This document shows, piece after piece, positions 1-7,480 of a stretch of 7,694 bases of DNA (the stretch's first letter is position 1; each line of letters opens with the position of its first letter). The translations under genes were made by a program, and so were the position numbers. Under the pieces are notes generated by a model. It had not been told where the DNA came from. It did no database searches and saw nothing but the letters and a program-made list of their open reading frames with translations. The DNA is from UBA11512 sp964623895 (GTDB lineage: Bacteria; Bacillota; Clostridia; Oscillospirales; CAG-272): NCBI GenBank assembly GCA_964623895.1, contig CAZUWA010000046.1, forward strand, positions 1 to 7,694. Reading direction: 5' to 3'.

Positions 1-61
1 TTCTTCAGTCTCACATCTATTGTAACACTACAAAGGCGTTTCCGCTTTTTCGCGGCAGACC

Positions 62-90
62 TTGACTTTTATCACTCTTTATGGTAGAAT
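62..90 (+). promoter_or_regulatory. Sigma-A-type promoter of the ABC transporter operon
   Basis: The -35 box TTGACT lies at 62-67 and the -10 box TAGAAT at 85-90, with a 17-base spacer. A TG at 82-83 one base before the -10 box makes it an extended -10 promoter. Transcription would begin near base 97, giving a leader of about 30 bases before the permease start at 128. It is the only good promoter seen upstream of the permease on this strand. Box sequences and spacing are read directly; activity is inferred. Confidence 0.75.
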
Positions 91-127
91 ATAGCAGAAT
101 TTAAAGAAGATCGAGTGATTTATATAA

Positions 128-2398
128 ATGAGTATCTTTTGGATGAATTTAAAGAGAAATATGTTTTCCGCATTTCGGACGGTCAAGAGCAACTTTAGGG
201 AGTACATCTGCTTCTTTCTTGCGCTCATAATGGTGGAGACACTTTTTGGGATCGTCTGTATTTCTTTTGCCAATAACCGTGCGGTGGAAGAGAGTATTAT
301 CAAAGATGCCGGTTATGATTACCATGTTATTTTGACCGGCGCAAATGACAATGATTATAATACTTTACAGGATGCATATCAGGATTGTGTCAGTCAAAAT
401 ACAGTCTATTTTACCTTTAAACGAACCGAGGATGGTCAGTATCGCATTACCTTTAAAGGGAATGTAGTAAGTGCGCGAAATCTTTTTATGAAAGAGGTGC
501 TGTACGAACTCAACGATCGCAATACCACCCAGCGCGTAGGAATGTCTTCTACTCCCCTTTACCGTTCTGCCGCGGATCAGAATGCCGATATCCCGGGGTT
601 CCTCGCTGTTCTGGTATTGATGGTGTTGCTTTCTTTCTTACTGTTGATGGCACTTTTCCGAATAAGGATCAACCATTTTAAATTTACATATGCCGTATAC
701 ATGGCGTTTGGCGGAGATTTCAAAAAACTGTTGGGCAGTTCCTTCTATGAAATACTGCTGATCTCTTTGCTTTCCTTTTCGCCGGCAGTTTTGTTGTCTT
801 ATGCTATTTCCTCGCTGATCTATTTGCCTTTCGGACAGCCGTTCGGGTTTTACTTTTTTTCTTTGCCTGTTATGTTGATCTGTGCACTGATTGCATCGGT
901 GCTGGCGTTGATCCTGCCGATGCGTGCGCTTGCAAACGGCATGCCCATCAAGCATTTCAAGGCGGAAGACAACTCCAATCTCGTGTCTTCTCCCAGAAGA
1001 TCTCGCGTTTTCTTGAAGAAGAGTGTGTTCTATACGGAGGCGTGGACTCTTTGGCGGTTCAGATCGCATATTGCAATTTTAATGCTTTCTACCGTGACAT
1101 TCGCTTCTCTTTTTAATGTTTTTTGCTATCTTTCTAATGTTTATGATGTTCAAACAGACAGCGAGACGGCAAATCTGTCTTTTACTATCGAAAACAGCGG
1201 GATGGCAGATGATTTTGAGAACTATGTTGCCGATCGAATGGAGGCAAGGGGGCTTTCAGGCTATACTCTTGAAAAGACCGCATCCGATCCCTTTGCATCG
1301 GCAGATGGGGTTAATACGCTGTTACCGCACCTTGTTATTTCCGACGATCGCGTAACCTCCGCGCGTTACACGGATTGTCCGGGTAATCCTGGCTATCAGG
1401 CTACGGAAAGTCTTGATATCCGCGCTTTTGACGAAGCGGCACTCGCTTGTTTTGATACCGTTTATGGTTACAGTTATATTGGGGATCCAGAAAAGGCTTT
1501 GACCGATCCGAACGCTGTCATCGTTTCAAGAAGTCTTGCAAACAGCGAAGGAAACAGCCTGCAACCGGGAGATACCGTCTATATAAGTGTCGGTTATGCG
1601 CTTCTGTCCGATCAGTATGATCCGGAACTTTCCACCCTTGAAACGCGTATGCAGAATTTCCTGTTTTTTTACAAGGAATTTACAGTCGTTGCCGTGGTGA
1701 CGAACTATGCAGACTACACTGATATGTTGGTCTATCTGCCTGCGGCAAAGGACGAAAACGGTGTAAGCGGCTATGCGGCGGTTACAGAACAGGAGCCTGA
1801 TTTCTCTGTTTTCAAGATGTATCTTGAAGACGAATCGGATGAGGACGCTGTCGTGGAGTTCGTTCAGAATTATATTGATAAGGTCGGCGGTGTTTCAATG
1901 ACCATTGATTTCGGAACGATCGAGGATAATATCAGGGAAGGGCAAAACTATACCACAATGATCTTGGTCTTGGCTTTTTCCGTCTTTGCCGTTTCTCCGC
2001 TGACCGGATTTTTTTCGCAGATCCTGTTTTATAAGAAGCGTGAACAGGAATTTGACGTTATGCGCGCGGTGGGCGGTACCGGGCGGAAGTTGAAACAACT
2101 GTTTTTAACAGATGCTTTCGTACTTTCCCTTCTTTCGGGGATCCTCTACAGTGCACTTTCCTTCGGACTGATCCATCTTGTCTGCGCGGTTATCAATACG
2201 CCCTATGTTTTCCCGCTTTTAAATATCGGTAACACCGTACACACCTTTTATCCGGAAATGTCGATGACATGGTTCTTCTTTGGACTTGTACTGACGGTTT
2301 TGTTCTCCGCTTTGCAGGTACTGCTTTGTGCGTTCTTCTACATGCACAAGAAGAAAGAGCATCTGGCGGCGGATCTTGCCAACGGGGATGCATACTAA
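128..2398 (+). CDS. FtsX-family ABC transporter permease, two four-segment modules
   Basis: Membrane subunit (756 aa) of an ABC transporter of the FtsX/MacB/LolCE superfamily. Hydrophobic segments lie near residues 27-47, 156-177, 207-232, 240-266, 314-335, 610-634, 661-688 and 713-738. This gives two copies of the FtsX plan (one segment, an outside domain, three segments). The outside domains span about 48-155 and about 336-609. After segment 6, residues 637-660 (KREQEFDVMRAVGG onward) match the typical FtsX cytoplasmic stretch R-x-x-E-x-x-x-x-R-A-x-G, and residues 184-200 (AFGGDFKK) are its weaker counterpart in the first half. A single chain could therefore supply both halves of the membrane channel. 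The start at 128 sits about 30 bases after the predicted transcription start; the ribosome site is weak (GAGTGA, 113-118), so ATG at 143 or 161 is possible. The ATPase gene follows 22 bases later. Substrate unknown: lipid, peptide or antibiotic export, or mechanical signalling, are all open. Confidence 0.9.
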   Translation: MSIFWMNLKRNMFSAFRTVKSNFREYICFFLALIMVETLFGIVCISFANNRAVEESIIKDAGYDYHVILTGANDNDYNTLQDAYQDCVSQNTVYFTFKRTEDGQYRITFKGNVVSARNLFMKEVLYELNDRNTTQRVGMSSTPLYRSAADQNADIPGFLAVLVLMVLLSFLLLMALFRIRINHFKFTYAVYMAFGGDFKKLLGSSFYEILLISLLSFSPAVLLSYAISSLIYLPFGQPFGFYFFSLPVMLICALIASVLALILPMRALANGMPIKHFKAEDNSNLVSSPRRSRVFLKKSVFYTEAWTLWRFRSHIAILMLSTVTFASLFNVFCYLSNVYDVQTDSETANLSFTIENSGMADDFENYVADRMEARGLSGYTLEKTASDPFASADGVNTLLPHLVISDDRVTSARYTDCPGNPGYQATESLDIRAFDEAALACFDTVYGYSYIGDPEKALTDPNAVIVSRSLANSEGNSLQPGDTVYISVGYALLSDQYDPELSTLETRMQNFLFFYKEFTVVAVVTNYADYTDMLVYLPAAKDENGVSGYAAVTEQEPDFSVFKMYLEDESDEDAVVEFVQNYIDKVGGVSMTIDFGTIEDNIREGQNYTTMILVLAFSVFAVSPLTGFFSQILFYKKREQEFDVMRAVGGTGRKLKQLFLTDAFVLSLLSGILYSALSFGLIHLVCAVINTPYVFPLLNIGNTVHTFYPEMSMTWFFFGLVLTVLFSALQVLLCAFFYMHKKKEHLAADLANGDAY

Positions 2399-2420
2399 AA
2401 ATGAAAGGATGCGAATAGAC

Positions 2421-3179
2421 ATGGCAATACTGGAAGCACAAGATATTATTAAACTGTACATACAAGCGGATAATAAGCTGTATGCAGTCAATCATGTCGA
2501 TTTTTCGGCAGAAGACGGCGAATTTATCGCAATCATCGGCGCATCCGGCTCCGGTAAATCGACCTTCATGCAGATCTTGGCAGGTCTTGACCGCCCGACA
2601 AGCGGCTCGGTGCGCATCAGAGGTAATGACATTACCAAGATGAAATCGGACGAACTCAGCCGTTTTAGAGGAAGATTCGTAGGCTTTGTATTTCAAAAGC
2701 ATAATTTAATTCCTCAATTTACAGCCCTTGAAAATATTCTCGTGCCGACCGTGATGTGTGACCGAGAAGATTTTCGATATGAGGAGCATCTCAAAAAATT
2801 GGTAGACAGTTTGAAACTTGGTGATCGTCTCAATCACCTGCCGAGCGAACTTTCCGGTGGGCAACAACAGCGCGTTGCCATTGCAAGGGCACTGATCAAT
2901 CGCCCACAGGTTCTGTTTGCTGATGAACCGACAGGAAATCTCGATAGGGAAAATGCGGATGAGGTGTTGGAATTGCTTCTTGAAACAAGAAAAACGATCG
3001 GACAGACGATCATTATGGTCACGCATGACATTTCCATTGCTGAAAAAGCGGATAAGATCTACCGCATGGAAGACGGTAAGTTGTACCTCTTCAGAGACGC
3101 CGACGGAAACTATCGTCGAAATTCTTATGAGGAAGCTGCCAAGATGTCTGAGACGATTAGGGGCGTAACTCCACAGTGA
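2421..3179 (+). CDS. ABC transporter ATP-binding protein (MacB/LolD/BceA type)
   Basis: Cytoplasmic ATPase (252 aa) expected to power the permease encoded just upstream. All nucleotide-binding motifs are present and intact: Walker A GASGSGKST at residues 40-48, Q-loop Gln92, signature LSGGQ at 144-148, Walker B VLFADEP at 164-170 with catalytic Glu169, D-loop near 173-175 (NLD), and H-loop His202 in VTHD. The sequence fits the small-ATPase family that pairs with FtsX-type permeases (MacB, LolD, YbbA, BceA). About 25 residues after the core form a polar tail of no recognised function. ATG at 2421 is chosen because AAAGGA (2404-2409) precedes it by 11 bases and the protein then starts like family members; an upstream in-frame ATG at 2328 lies inside the permease gene and would add an unrelated tail. 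The permease-before-ATPase order reverses the common arrangement. Translation is probably coupled. Confidence 0.95.
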   Translation: MAILEAQDIIKLYIQADNKLYAVNHVDFSAEDGEFIAIIGASGSGKSTFMQILAGLDRPTSGSVRIRGNDITKMKSDELSRFRGRFVGFVFQKHNLIPQFTALENILVPTVMCDREDFRYEEHLKKLVDSLKLGDRLNHLPSELSGGQQQRVAIARALINRPQVLFADEPTGNLDRENADEVLELLLETRKTIGQTIIMVTHDISIAEKADKIYRMEDGKLYLFRDADGNYRRNSYEEAAKMSETIRGVTPQ

Positions 3180-3213
3180 ACAGCAATTTTTTCAAAAAAA
3201 CTGTAACTTTTTT
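3180..3213 (+). terminator. Weak A/T-rich hairpin with T run after the ATPase gene
   Basis: ACAG (3180-3183) can pair with CTGT (3201-3204), enclosing T5/A5 pairing (3187-3191 with 3195-3199), and TTTTTT follows at 3208-3213. The stem is nearly all A-T with an unequal internal loop, so termination would be partial at best. The rest of the gap up to fakB (3214-3275) shows no convincing -35/-10 pair, which leaves read-through from the transporter operon possible. Confidence 0.3.
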
Positions 3214-3275
3214 CCTCAAAATGGGATCAACCAAAGGAACGACCGTTTATCACACACCGAAAGGATAATTTGATT

Positions 3276-4148
3276 ATGAGAAAATTTAGAATCGTCACAG
3301 ACTCTGCTTGTGATCTGCCGTTTGAAATATTGCAAAAAATAGATGTCGAAGCGCCTGCTTTGCATTTGGCGATCGGCGGACAGGAATATAAGGACTATAA
3401 GGATGAATCGGAGATCAAAGCGAGAGACTTTTATGCGCGGATGCGTAATGGCGAAACTGCGACCACTTCTGCCGTTTCCGTAGGCGAATTTGGAGAGGTT
3501 TTCGAAAAGCATTTGCAAAATGGAGAAGATGTTTTGTATATTGGTTTCTCTTCCGGACTTTCGACGACCTATCAGTCTGCTGCTATTGCGGCAAAGGATT
3601 TTGGTGAGAAATATCCGGAAAGGAAAATATATACCGTTGATACTCTCTGTGCTTCCACCGGACAGGGGATGTTAGTCTACCTTTGTGCCCAGATGGCTGA
3701 CGAAGGAAAGAGCATTGAAGAGGTCAGAGATTACGCAGAGGCAACCAAACTTCATATCTGCCATGCATTTACAGTGGATGACCTCGTCTATTTAAAGAGA
3801 GGCGGGCGTGTCAGTGCCGCAACGGCACTGGTTGGAGGACTTTTGAATATCAAGCCCCTTTTACATGTCGATAATGAAGGTCACCTCATCTCTATCGGAA
3901 AAGCAAGAGGCAGAAAGGCTTCGATCGCATGGTTGGCAGGTTATATCAAAGGAAGAGAACTGCCCGAAAGCAAGAAAATTGCATTTATCTGCCACGGCGA
4001 CTGCCCGGAAGACGCGGAGTTGCTCAAGAAGATGGCAATGGAGCAATACGGATTTGAAGAGGTCGTCATTGCGTCTACCGGCGCTGTCATCGGTGCGCAC
4101 AGCGGACCGGGTACGCTTGCATTCTTCTTTGTTGGAGGTGAACGATAA
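3276..4148 (+). CDS. fakB: DegV-family fatty-acid-binding protein, FakB subunit of fatty acid kinase
   Basis: Cytoplasmic lipid carrier (290 aa, typical family length of about 280-290). In the family, FakB buries a fatty acid and presents its carboxylate to the kinase FakA, then hands acyl-phosphate to the acyltransferase steps of phospholipid synthesis. Visible DegV signatures are VTDSACDLP (residues 7-15), FSSGLSTTYQSA (91-102) with the ligand-head serine region at 92-93, FTVDDLVYLKRGGRVS (165-180) containing the conserved arginine region, and IGAHSGPGTLAFFF (272-285) with His275, the conserved head-group histidine position. The TSQPS-like loop reads TTSAVS here (63-68). ATG at 3276 is preferred because AAAGGA (3260-3265) precedes it by 10 bases; a TTG at 3270 would add two residues and sit too close to that site. 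The stop codon overlaps the fakA start by one base, indicating coupled translation. DegV proteins come in several copies with different acyl preferences; the acid bound here cannot be predicted. Confidence 0.93.
   Translation: MRKFRIVTDSACDLPFEILQKIDVEAPALHLAIGGQEYKDYKDESEIKARDFYARMRNGETATTSAVSVGEFGEVFEKHLQNGEDVLYIGFSSGLSTTYQSAAIAAKDFGEKYPERKIYTVDTLCASTGQGMLVYLCAQMADEGKSIEEVRDYAEATKLHICHAFTVDDLVYLKRGGRVSAATALVGGLLNIKPLLHVDNEGHLISIGKARGRKASIAWLAGYIKGRELPESKKIAFICHGDCPEDAELLKKMAMEQYGFEEVVIASTGAVIGAHSGPGTLAFFFVGGER
4134..4141 (+). promoter_or_regulatory. Strong ribosome binding site of fakA inside fakB
   Basis: GGAGGTGA, close to a full anti-16S match, lies six bases before the fakA ATG at 4148 and within the last codons of fakB. 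With the TAATG overlap it fixes the fakA start and points to matched or coupled production of the two subunits. Confidence 0.85.
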
Positions 4149-5806
4149 TGGCTCAGTTCGTCAGTGGCAAGCTGTATGGTGAAATGATCGTTTCTGCCGC
4201 AAATGCGTTAGAAAACAAGAAGGAAGATGTCAACAATTTAAATGTTTTCCCCGTTCCGGACGGTGATACCGGCTCGAATATGGGTATGACGATGGGTGTC
4301 ATAAGAAACAACGTCGGCAACCTTTCAAATAAACTTGGAGATTGTGCGACGCAGGTCTCCAAAATGATGTTGATGGCGGCAAGAGGTAATTCGGGCGTTA
4401 TCCTCTCCCTTTTCTTTAAAGGTCTTGCCAAGGGATTGGAAGGGGTGGATAAGGCTGATGCAACCACACTTGCGAAGGCTTTCGATTCCGGCGTGAAGAG
4501 CGCATACGGCGCGGTGATGCAGCCGACGGAAGGAACGATCCTGACAGTGATGCGCGTTTCCGCCGAAAAGACGATTGCGGTGGTGGATGAGTTTCAAGAT
4601 GATCCGCTTGCTATGATGAATTATATGTTGGATGCGGCAAAGGAAACGTTGGAAGAAACGCCGGAGATGTTGCCCGTTTTGAAGTCTGCCAATGTGGTGG
4701 ACGCGGGTGGCTTTGGCTTTGTGACCGTTTTGGAAGGTATGATCGCGGCACTGATGCATCAGCCGATACAGTATGCAGGCGCACCGAGCGCCGGCAGACA
4801 GATCGTTGCAAACTTTGCGCAGGTAGAGACCGGAGATATTGTCTTCGGATATTGCACAGAGTGCATTGTTGAAAAAGACCCGGATCTTTGTACGGAAGAA
4901 CGGATCGACAGTTTGCGTGCGACGCTGTCCGAAATGGGTGATTCAATGGTCTTTGCGCAGGATGATGAGATCATCAAACTGCATATCCATACAAATGAGC
5001 CCGGCATCGTTCTTTCACTGGCACAGGTCTTTGGTGCGCTTGTGACCGTAAAGGTTGAGAATATGCGCAGACAGCATACAGAAATGATCCAAAAGACCGT
5101 GGGACGGTCGGAAGAAACGGCGCAAGAAGCAGTTATACATCAAGAGCCGACAAAGGAATTCGGATTTGTGGCGGTTGCCGCAGGAGAAGGTGTTTCTTCG
5201 GCATTTATTGATATGGGATGCGACCAAATGGTGATCGGCGGTCAGACGATGAACCCAAGCCTTGCAGACTTGATCGGGGCTGTGGGGAAGGTGAATGCCG
5301 AAACGGTGTTCATTTTGCCCAATAACTCCAATGTTTATCTTGCGGCATGTCAGGCAGCAAAGGAGATCAATGACAAAAAGATCATCGTTCTGCCGACCAA
5401 AACCATTCCGCAAGGACTCACAGCGCTCTTTGCGTTCGACGAAAGTGTGAGCGCGGATGAAAACGAGGAAAGTATGACCGCGGCACTCGATAGTGTCAAG
5501 AGTTTTTCTTTGACATATGCTGTGCACGATTCTACCGCTGACGGCATGGATATCAAGGAAGGGCAGAGCCTTGGACTTTTAAACGGAAAGGTGCGCTATA
5601 ACGCCGACACTGATGAAGAATGCCTCAAATTGATGCTTGAAGAAATGAAGGATGGTACAACTGTGACGGTCTTCTACGGAGAAGATGTGGATGACGAAAC
5701 GGCAGCAGGTACGGAAGCACTGCTGACGGATGCCCTGCCCATGGCGGATGTTACTGTGCTTAAGGGTGACCAGCCGGTCTATAAATATATTATTTCCTGT
5801 GAATAA
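4148..5806 (+). CDS. fakA: Fatty acid kinase catalytic subunit FakA (DAK2 domain protein)
   Basis: ATP-dependent kinase (552 aa, usual FakA/YloV length) that phosphorylates FakB-bound fatty acid to acyl-phosphate in the cytoplasm. The N-terminal DhaL-like kinase domain covers about residues 1-205. It carries NVFPVPDGDTGSNM (32-45), whose Asp38 and Asp40 match the magnesium-binding pair of the family, plus the nucleotide-site motif ARGNSGVILS (78-87) and VDAGGFGF (184-191). A middle domain (about 225-310) has GYCTECIVE (234-242) and KLHIHTNEPG (277-286); Cys236/Cys239 and His279/His281 resemble the metal-binding residues reported for the FakA middle domain. After a polar linker (about 315-335), residues 336-552 form the C-terminal FakA domain, itself DegV-like, with LPNNSNV (390-396), VLPTKTIPQGLTALFAF (414-430) and a final VTVLKGDQPVYKYIIS. 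Such genes are often labelled only 'DAK2 domain' or 'dihydroxyacetone kinase-like'; adjacency to a DegV gene supports the FakA role. The gene ends three bases before a strong hairpin. Confidence 0.95.
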   Translation: MAQFVSGKLYGEMIVSAANALENKKEDVNNLNVFPVPDGDTGSNMGMTMGVIRNNVGNLSNKLGDCATQVSKMMLMAARGNSGVILSLFFKGLAKGLEGVDKADATTLAKAFDSGVKSAYGAVMQPTEGTILTVMRVSAEKTIAVVDEFQDDPLAMMNYMLDAAKETLEETPEMLPVLKSANVVDAGGFGFVTVLEGMIAALMHQPIQYAGAPSAGRQIVANFAQVETGDIVFGYCTECIVEKDPDLCTEERIDSLRATLSEMGDSMVFAQDDEIIKLHIHTNEPGIVLSLAQVFGALVTVKVENMRRQHTEMIQKTVGRSEETAQEAVIHQEPTKEFGFVAVAAGEGVSSAFIDMGCDQMVIGGQTMNPSLADLIGAVGKVNAETVFILPNNSNVYLAACQAAKEINDKKIIVLPTKTIPQGLTALFAFDESVSADENEESMTAALDSVKSFSLTYAVHDSTADGMDIKEGQSLGLLNGKVRYNADTDEECLKLMLEEMKDGTTVTVFYGEDVDDETAAGTEALLTDALPMADVTVLKGDQPVYKYIISCE

Positions 5807-5809
5807 GCA

Positions 5810-5849
5810 AAAAACGGATCGTTGCAGATGTATACAACGATCCGTTTTT
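5810..5849. terminator. Bidirectional intrinsic terminator between fakA and cls
   Basis: A perfect 15-bp inverted repeat pairs 5810-5824 (AAAAACGGATCGTTG) with 5835-5849 (CAACGATCCGTTTTT) around a 10-base loop. It ends in a T run on the plus strand, and the A run before the left arm gives a T run on the minus strand. It lies three bases after the fakA stop and nine bases beyond the end of cls, so it can stop both convergent transcripts. Confidence 0.93.
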
Positions 5850-5858
5850 AATGGTAGA

Positions 5859-7424
5859 TTACAGAAGAGGGGAGAAGATCTTTAACAGTTTTGCCGCTAT
5901 TTTAACAGATCGTTTTTCTCCGCGGATACTTTCCCGTGTAATTGCTTTTGCGCGCGAGATACTGTTTAAAAAGTCGGCTTCCATTGTTTTTATGCAGTCA
6001 GAACCGTAGAGGTAAACAGCACATTCAAAGTTATGGTAGAGACTGCGGTAGTCTAAATTGATTGTGCCGATCACAGCTTCCTTGCTGTCAGCAAGGAACA
6101 TTTTGGCGTGTACAAAGCCAGGGGTATATTCATAGATTTTGACGCCTGTTTCAAACAAGCGTGGATAATGTCCTTTGGCAAGTGCTTGGGTGGCAGGATT
6201 GTCGGTGATTGCAGGCAAGAGCACCACGACCTCGACGCCGCGTTGTGCCGCATACGCCAGAGCGGATTCCGTTTCGTCATCCAAGACGAGATAAGGCGTG
6301 AAGATATATACATGCTCGGTGGCGCGATTGAGAATGTCAAGGTATACCTGTCTGCCGACAGGTTCGTGATCAAGCGGATCATCAAAATAGGGCATGGCAA
6401 AACCGGAACCTGATGGTTGCTTTGGAAGAATCTTTGGTTCGGGGAAGGAAATGGTTTTTTCATGTATATTCCATATCTGCAAAAACATCAGTTCAAAACT
6501 TTTTGCGGCATCCCCCGAAAGCATGACTGCTGTATCCTTCCAGTCGCCGTATTGCGGTTCTGCGTTGATATACCGATCTGCCAAGTTGATGCCGCCGGTG
6601 AAGGCAACCCTGCTGTCGATCGTGACGATCTTTCGGTGGTCGCGGTTGTTGTAATGGGTGGACAGAAAAGGGGTAATGGGAGAGAAAACACGGCAGTCGA
6701 TGCCAAGTTTTTTTAATTTTTGGGGATAACTTTTTGGGAGTCGGAAAAATTCGCATGTTCCGTCATACATTACGCGCACATCTACCCCCCCCGCTGCTTT
6801 TTCAGCGAGTACTTCCAGAACGCGCCCCCACATTTCTCCTTCGTCGATGATGTAATATTCAAGATAAATGGAGTGTTCGGCACGATTCAATTCGATGAGC
6901 AACCGATCAAGCAACTCCTTACCACAGGAAAGGTAGTATGCTTCGGTATTTTGATATACCGGCATATCGGTAATTCCGGAAAGATAGCGTGTCATGGCGG
7001 CGGCGCCCGGATCGAGAAGCGCCAGTTCTTCGCATGCTTCTTGATCATCATCTATGTAAGTTCTGGAAATGCTATAGATCTTTTTCAGCCGCTTCTTCAT
7101 TGCGATATGTCCGAATTCCGCGCAGGTGAAGAGATAGAGCAGAGAACCGAACACCGGAAACAACATGATAATGATCAACCAAGCCAATTTTGCATTCGGA
7201 TTTTTCTTGCTGTTGATGAGATAAATGACCACGCCGATTGTGAAAATAGTGTTTCCACCATACACATGAGGCAAAAATTCTTCAAATCTGAAGAATAGAA
7301 GAAAGAGTAAGGCAATGTTCAGAATTAGGAGCAACAGAACAATACCCATTCGGCTGAAGATTAACTGATGAATTCCGGATCGTCCTTTTTTCAGTAACCG
7401 CATCCCTTTTTGCTGTTTTTCCAT
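5859..7424 (-). CDS. cls: Cardiolipin synthase, phospholipase D family
   Basis: Membrane enzyme (521 aa) of the Cls family, which in bacteria normally condenses two phosphatidylglycerol molecules into cardiolipin and glycerol. The N-terminus is membrane-anchored: hydrophobic stretches lie near residues 27-46, 58-71 and 80-101, the last two forming the PLDc_N-like region ending in LFPVFGSLLYLF. Two HKD catalytic motifs follow: HRKIVTID with His263, Lys265, Asp270, then FTGGINLADRYI; and HAKMFLAD with His439, Lys441, Asp446, then IGTINLDYRS. IYLEYYIIDEG (186-196) and FTPYLVLDDE (375-384) are the expected strands before each half-site. The C-terminus (about 495-521) is basic and amphipathic. ATG at 7424 is supported by AAGGAG seven bases upstream on the minus strand (7432-7437). 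Its own promoter lies at 7481-7509. A run of eight G in the coding strand (6785-6792, residues 211-214) is the only oddity; the frame is intact. Another Cls-like transphosphatidylase activity cannot be excluded. Confidence 0.95.
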   Translation of the reverse strand: MEKQQKGMRLLKKGRSGIHQLIFSRMGIVLLLLILNIALLFLLFFRFEEFLPHVYGGNTIFTIGVVIYLINSKKNPNAKLAWLIIIMLFPVFGSLLYLFTCAEFGHIAMKKRLKKIYSISRTYIDDDQEACEELALLDPGAAAMTRYLSGITDMPVYQNTEAYYLSCGKELLDRLLIELNRAEHSIYLEYYIIDEGEMWGRVLEVLAEKAAGGVDVRVMYDGTCEFFRLPKSYPQKLKKLGIDCRVFSPITPFLSTHYNNRDHRKIVTIDSRVAFTGGINLADRYINAEPQYGDWKDTAVMLSGDAAKSFELMFLQIWNIHEKTISFPEPKILPKQPSGSGFAMPYFDDPLDHEPVGRQVYLDILNRATEHVYIFTPYLVLDDETESALAYAAQRGVEVVVLLPAITDNPATQALAKGHYPRLFETGVKIYEYTPGFVHAKMFLADSKEAVIGTINLDYRSLYHNFECAVYLYGSDCIKTMEADFLNSISRAKAITRESIRGEKRSVKIAAKLLKIFSPLL

Positions 7425-7431
7425 TACGTCA

Positions 7432-7437
7432 CTCCTT
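7432..7437 (-). promoter_or_regulatory. Ribosome binding site of cls
   Basis: Read on the minus strand this is AAGGAG, within AAAAAGGAGTGA, seven bases before the ATG at 7424. It settles the start codon. Confidence 0.85.
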
Positions 7438-7480
7438 TTTTGAAGCAGGGCATTTTATCTCCCGCTGTTTTTTGTTTATC

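Noticed and set aside
19..27. Divergent promoter on the minus strand at the left edge (TGTTACAAT, extended -10)
   Set aside because: The -10 box is good and matches the one at the right edge, but no acceptable -35 box lies 16-18 bases upstream and the gene it would serve is outside the window.
42..55. CCGC/GCGG hairpin near the left edge as a terminator
   Set aside because: Only a 4-bp stem and no T run follows; likely chance.
2328..2420. N-terminal extension of the ATPase starting at ATG 2328
   Set aside because: It lies inside the permease coding sequence and would add 31 Arg/Thr-rich residues with no family counterpart; the start at 2421 has a suitable ribosome site.
2193..2702. 169-codon open frame on the minus strand spanning the permease-ATPase junction
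   Set aside because: It lies opposite two well-supported genes, has no ribosome site or recognisable motif, and is rich in Arg, Cys and His as expected for an antisense shadow. Other overlapping frames opposite the permease, fakA and cls were dropped for the same reason.
3861..4182. Extra open frames on both strands within the 3' part of fakB
   Set aside because: They are out of frame with an intact, motif-bearing gene and have no separate start signals.
6720..7298. 192-codon open frame on the plus strand opposite the cls N-terminus
   Set aside because: It overlaps the conserved membrane anchor and first HKD half of cls, has no Shine-Dalgarno site and shows no domain.
7444..7466. Leader hairpin or riboswitch in front of cls
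   Set aside because: Only two 3-bp helices separated by a bulge; the leader is about 50 bases, too short for known riboswitch classes.
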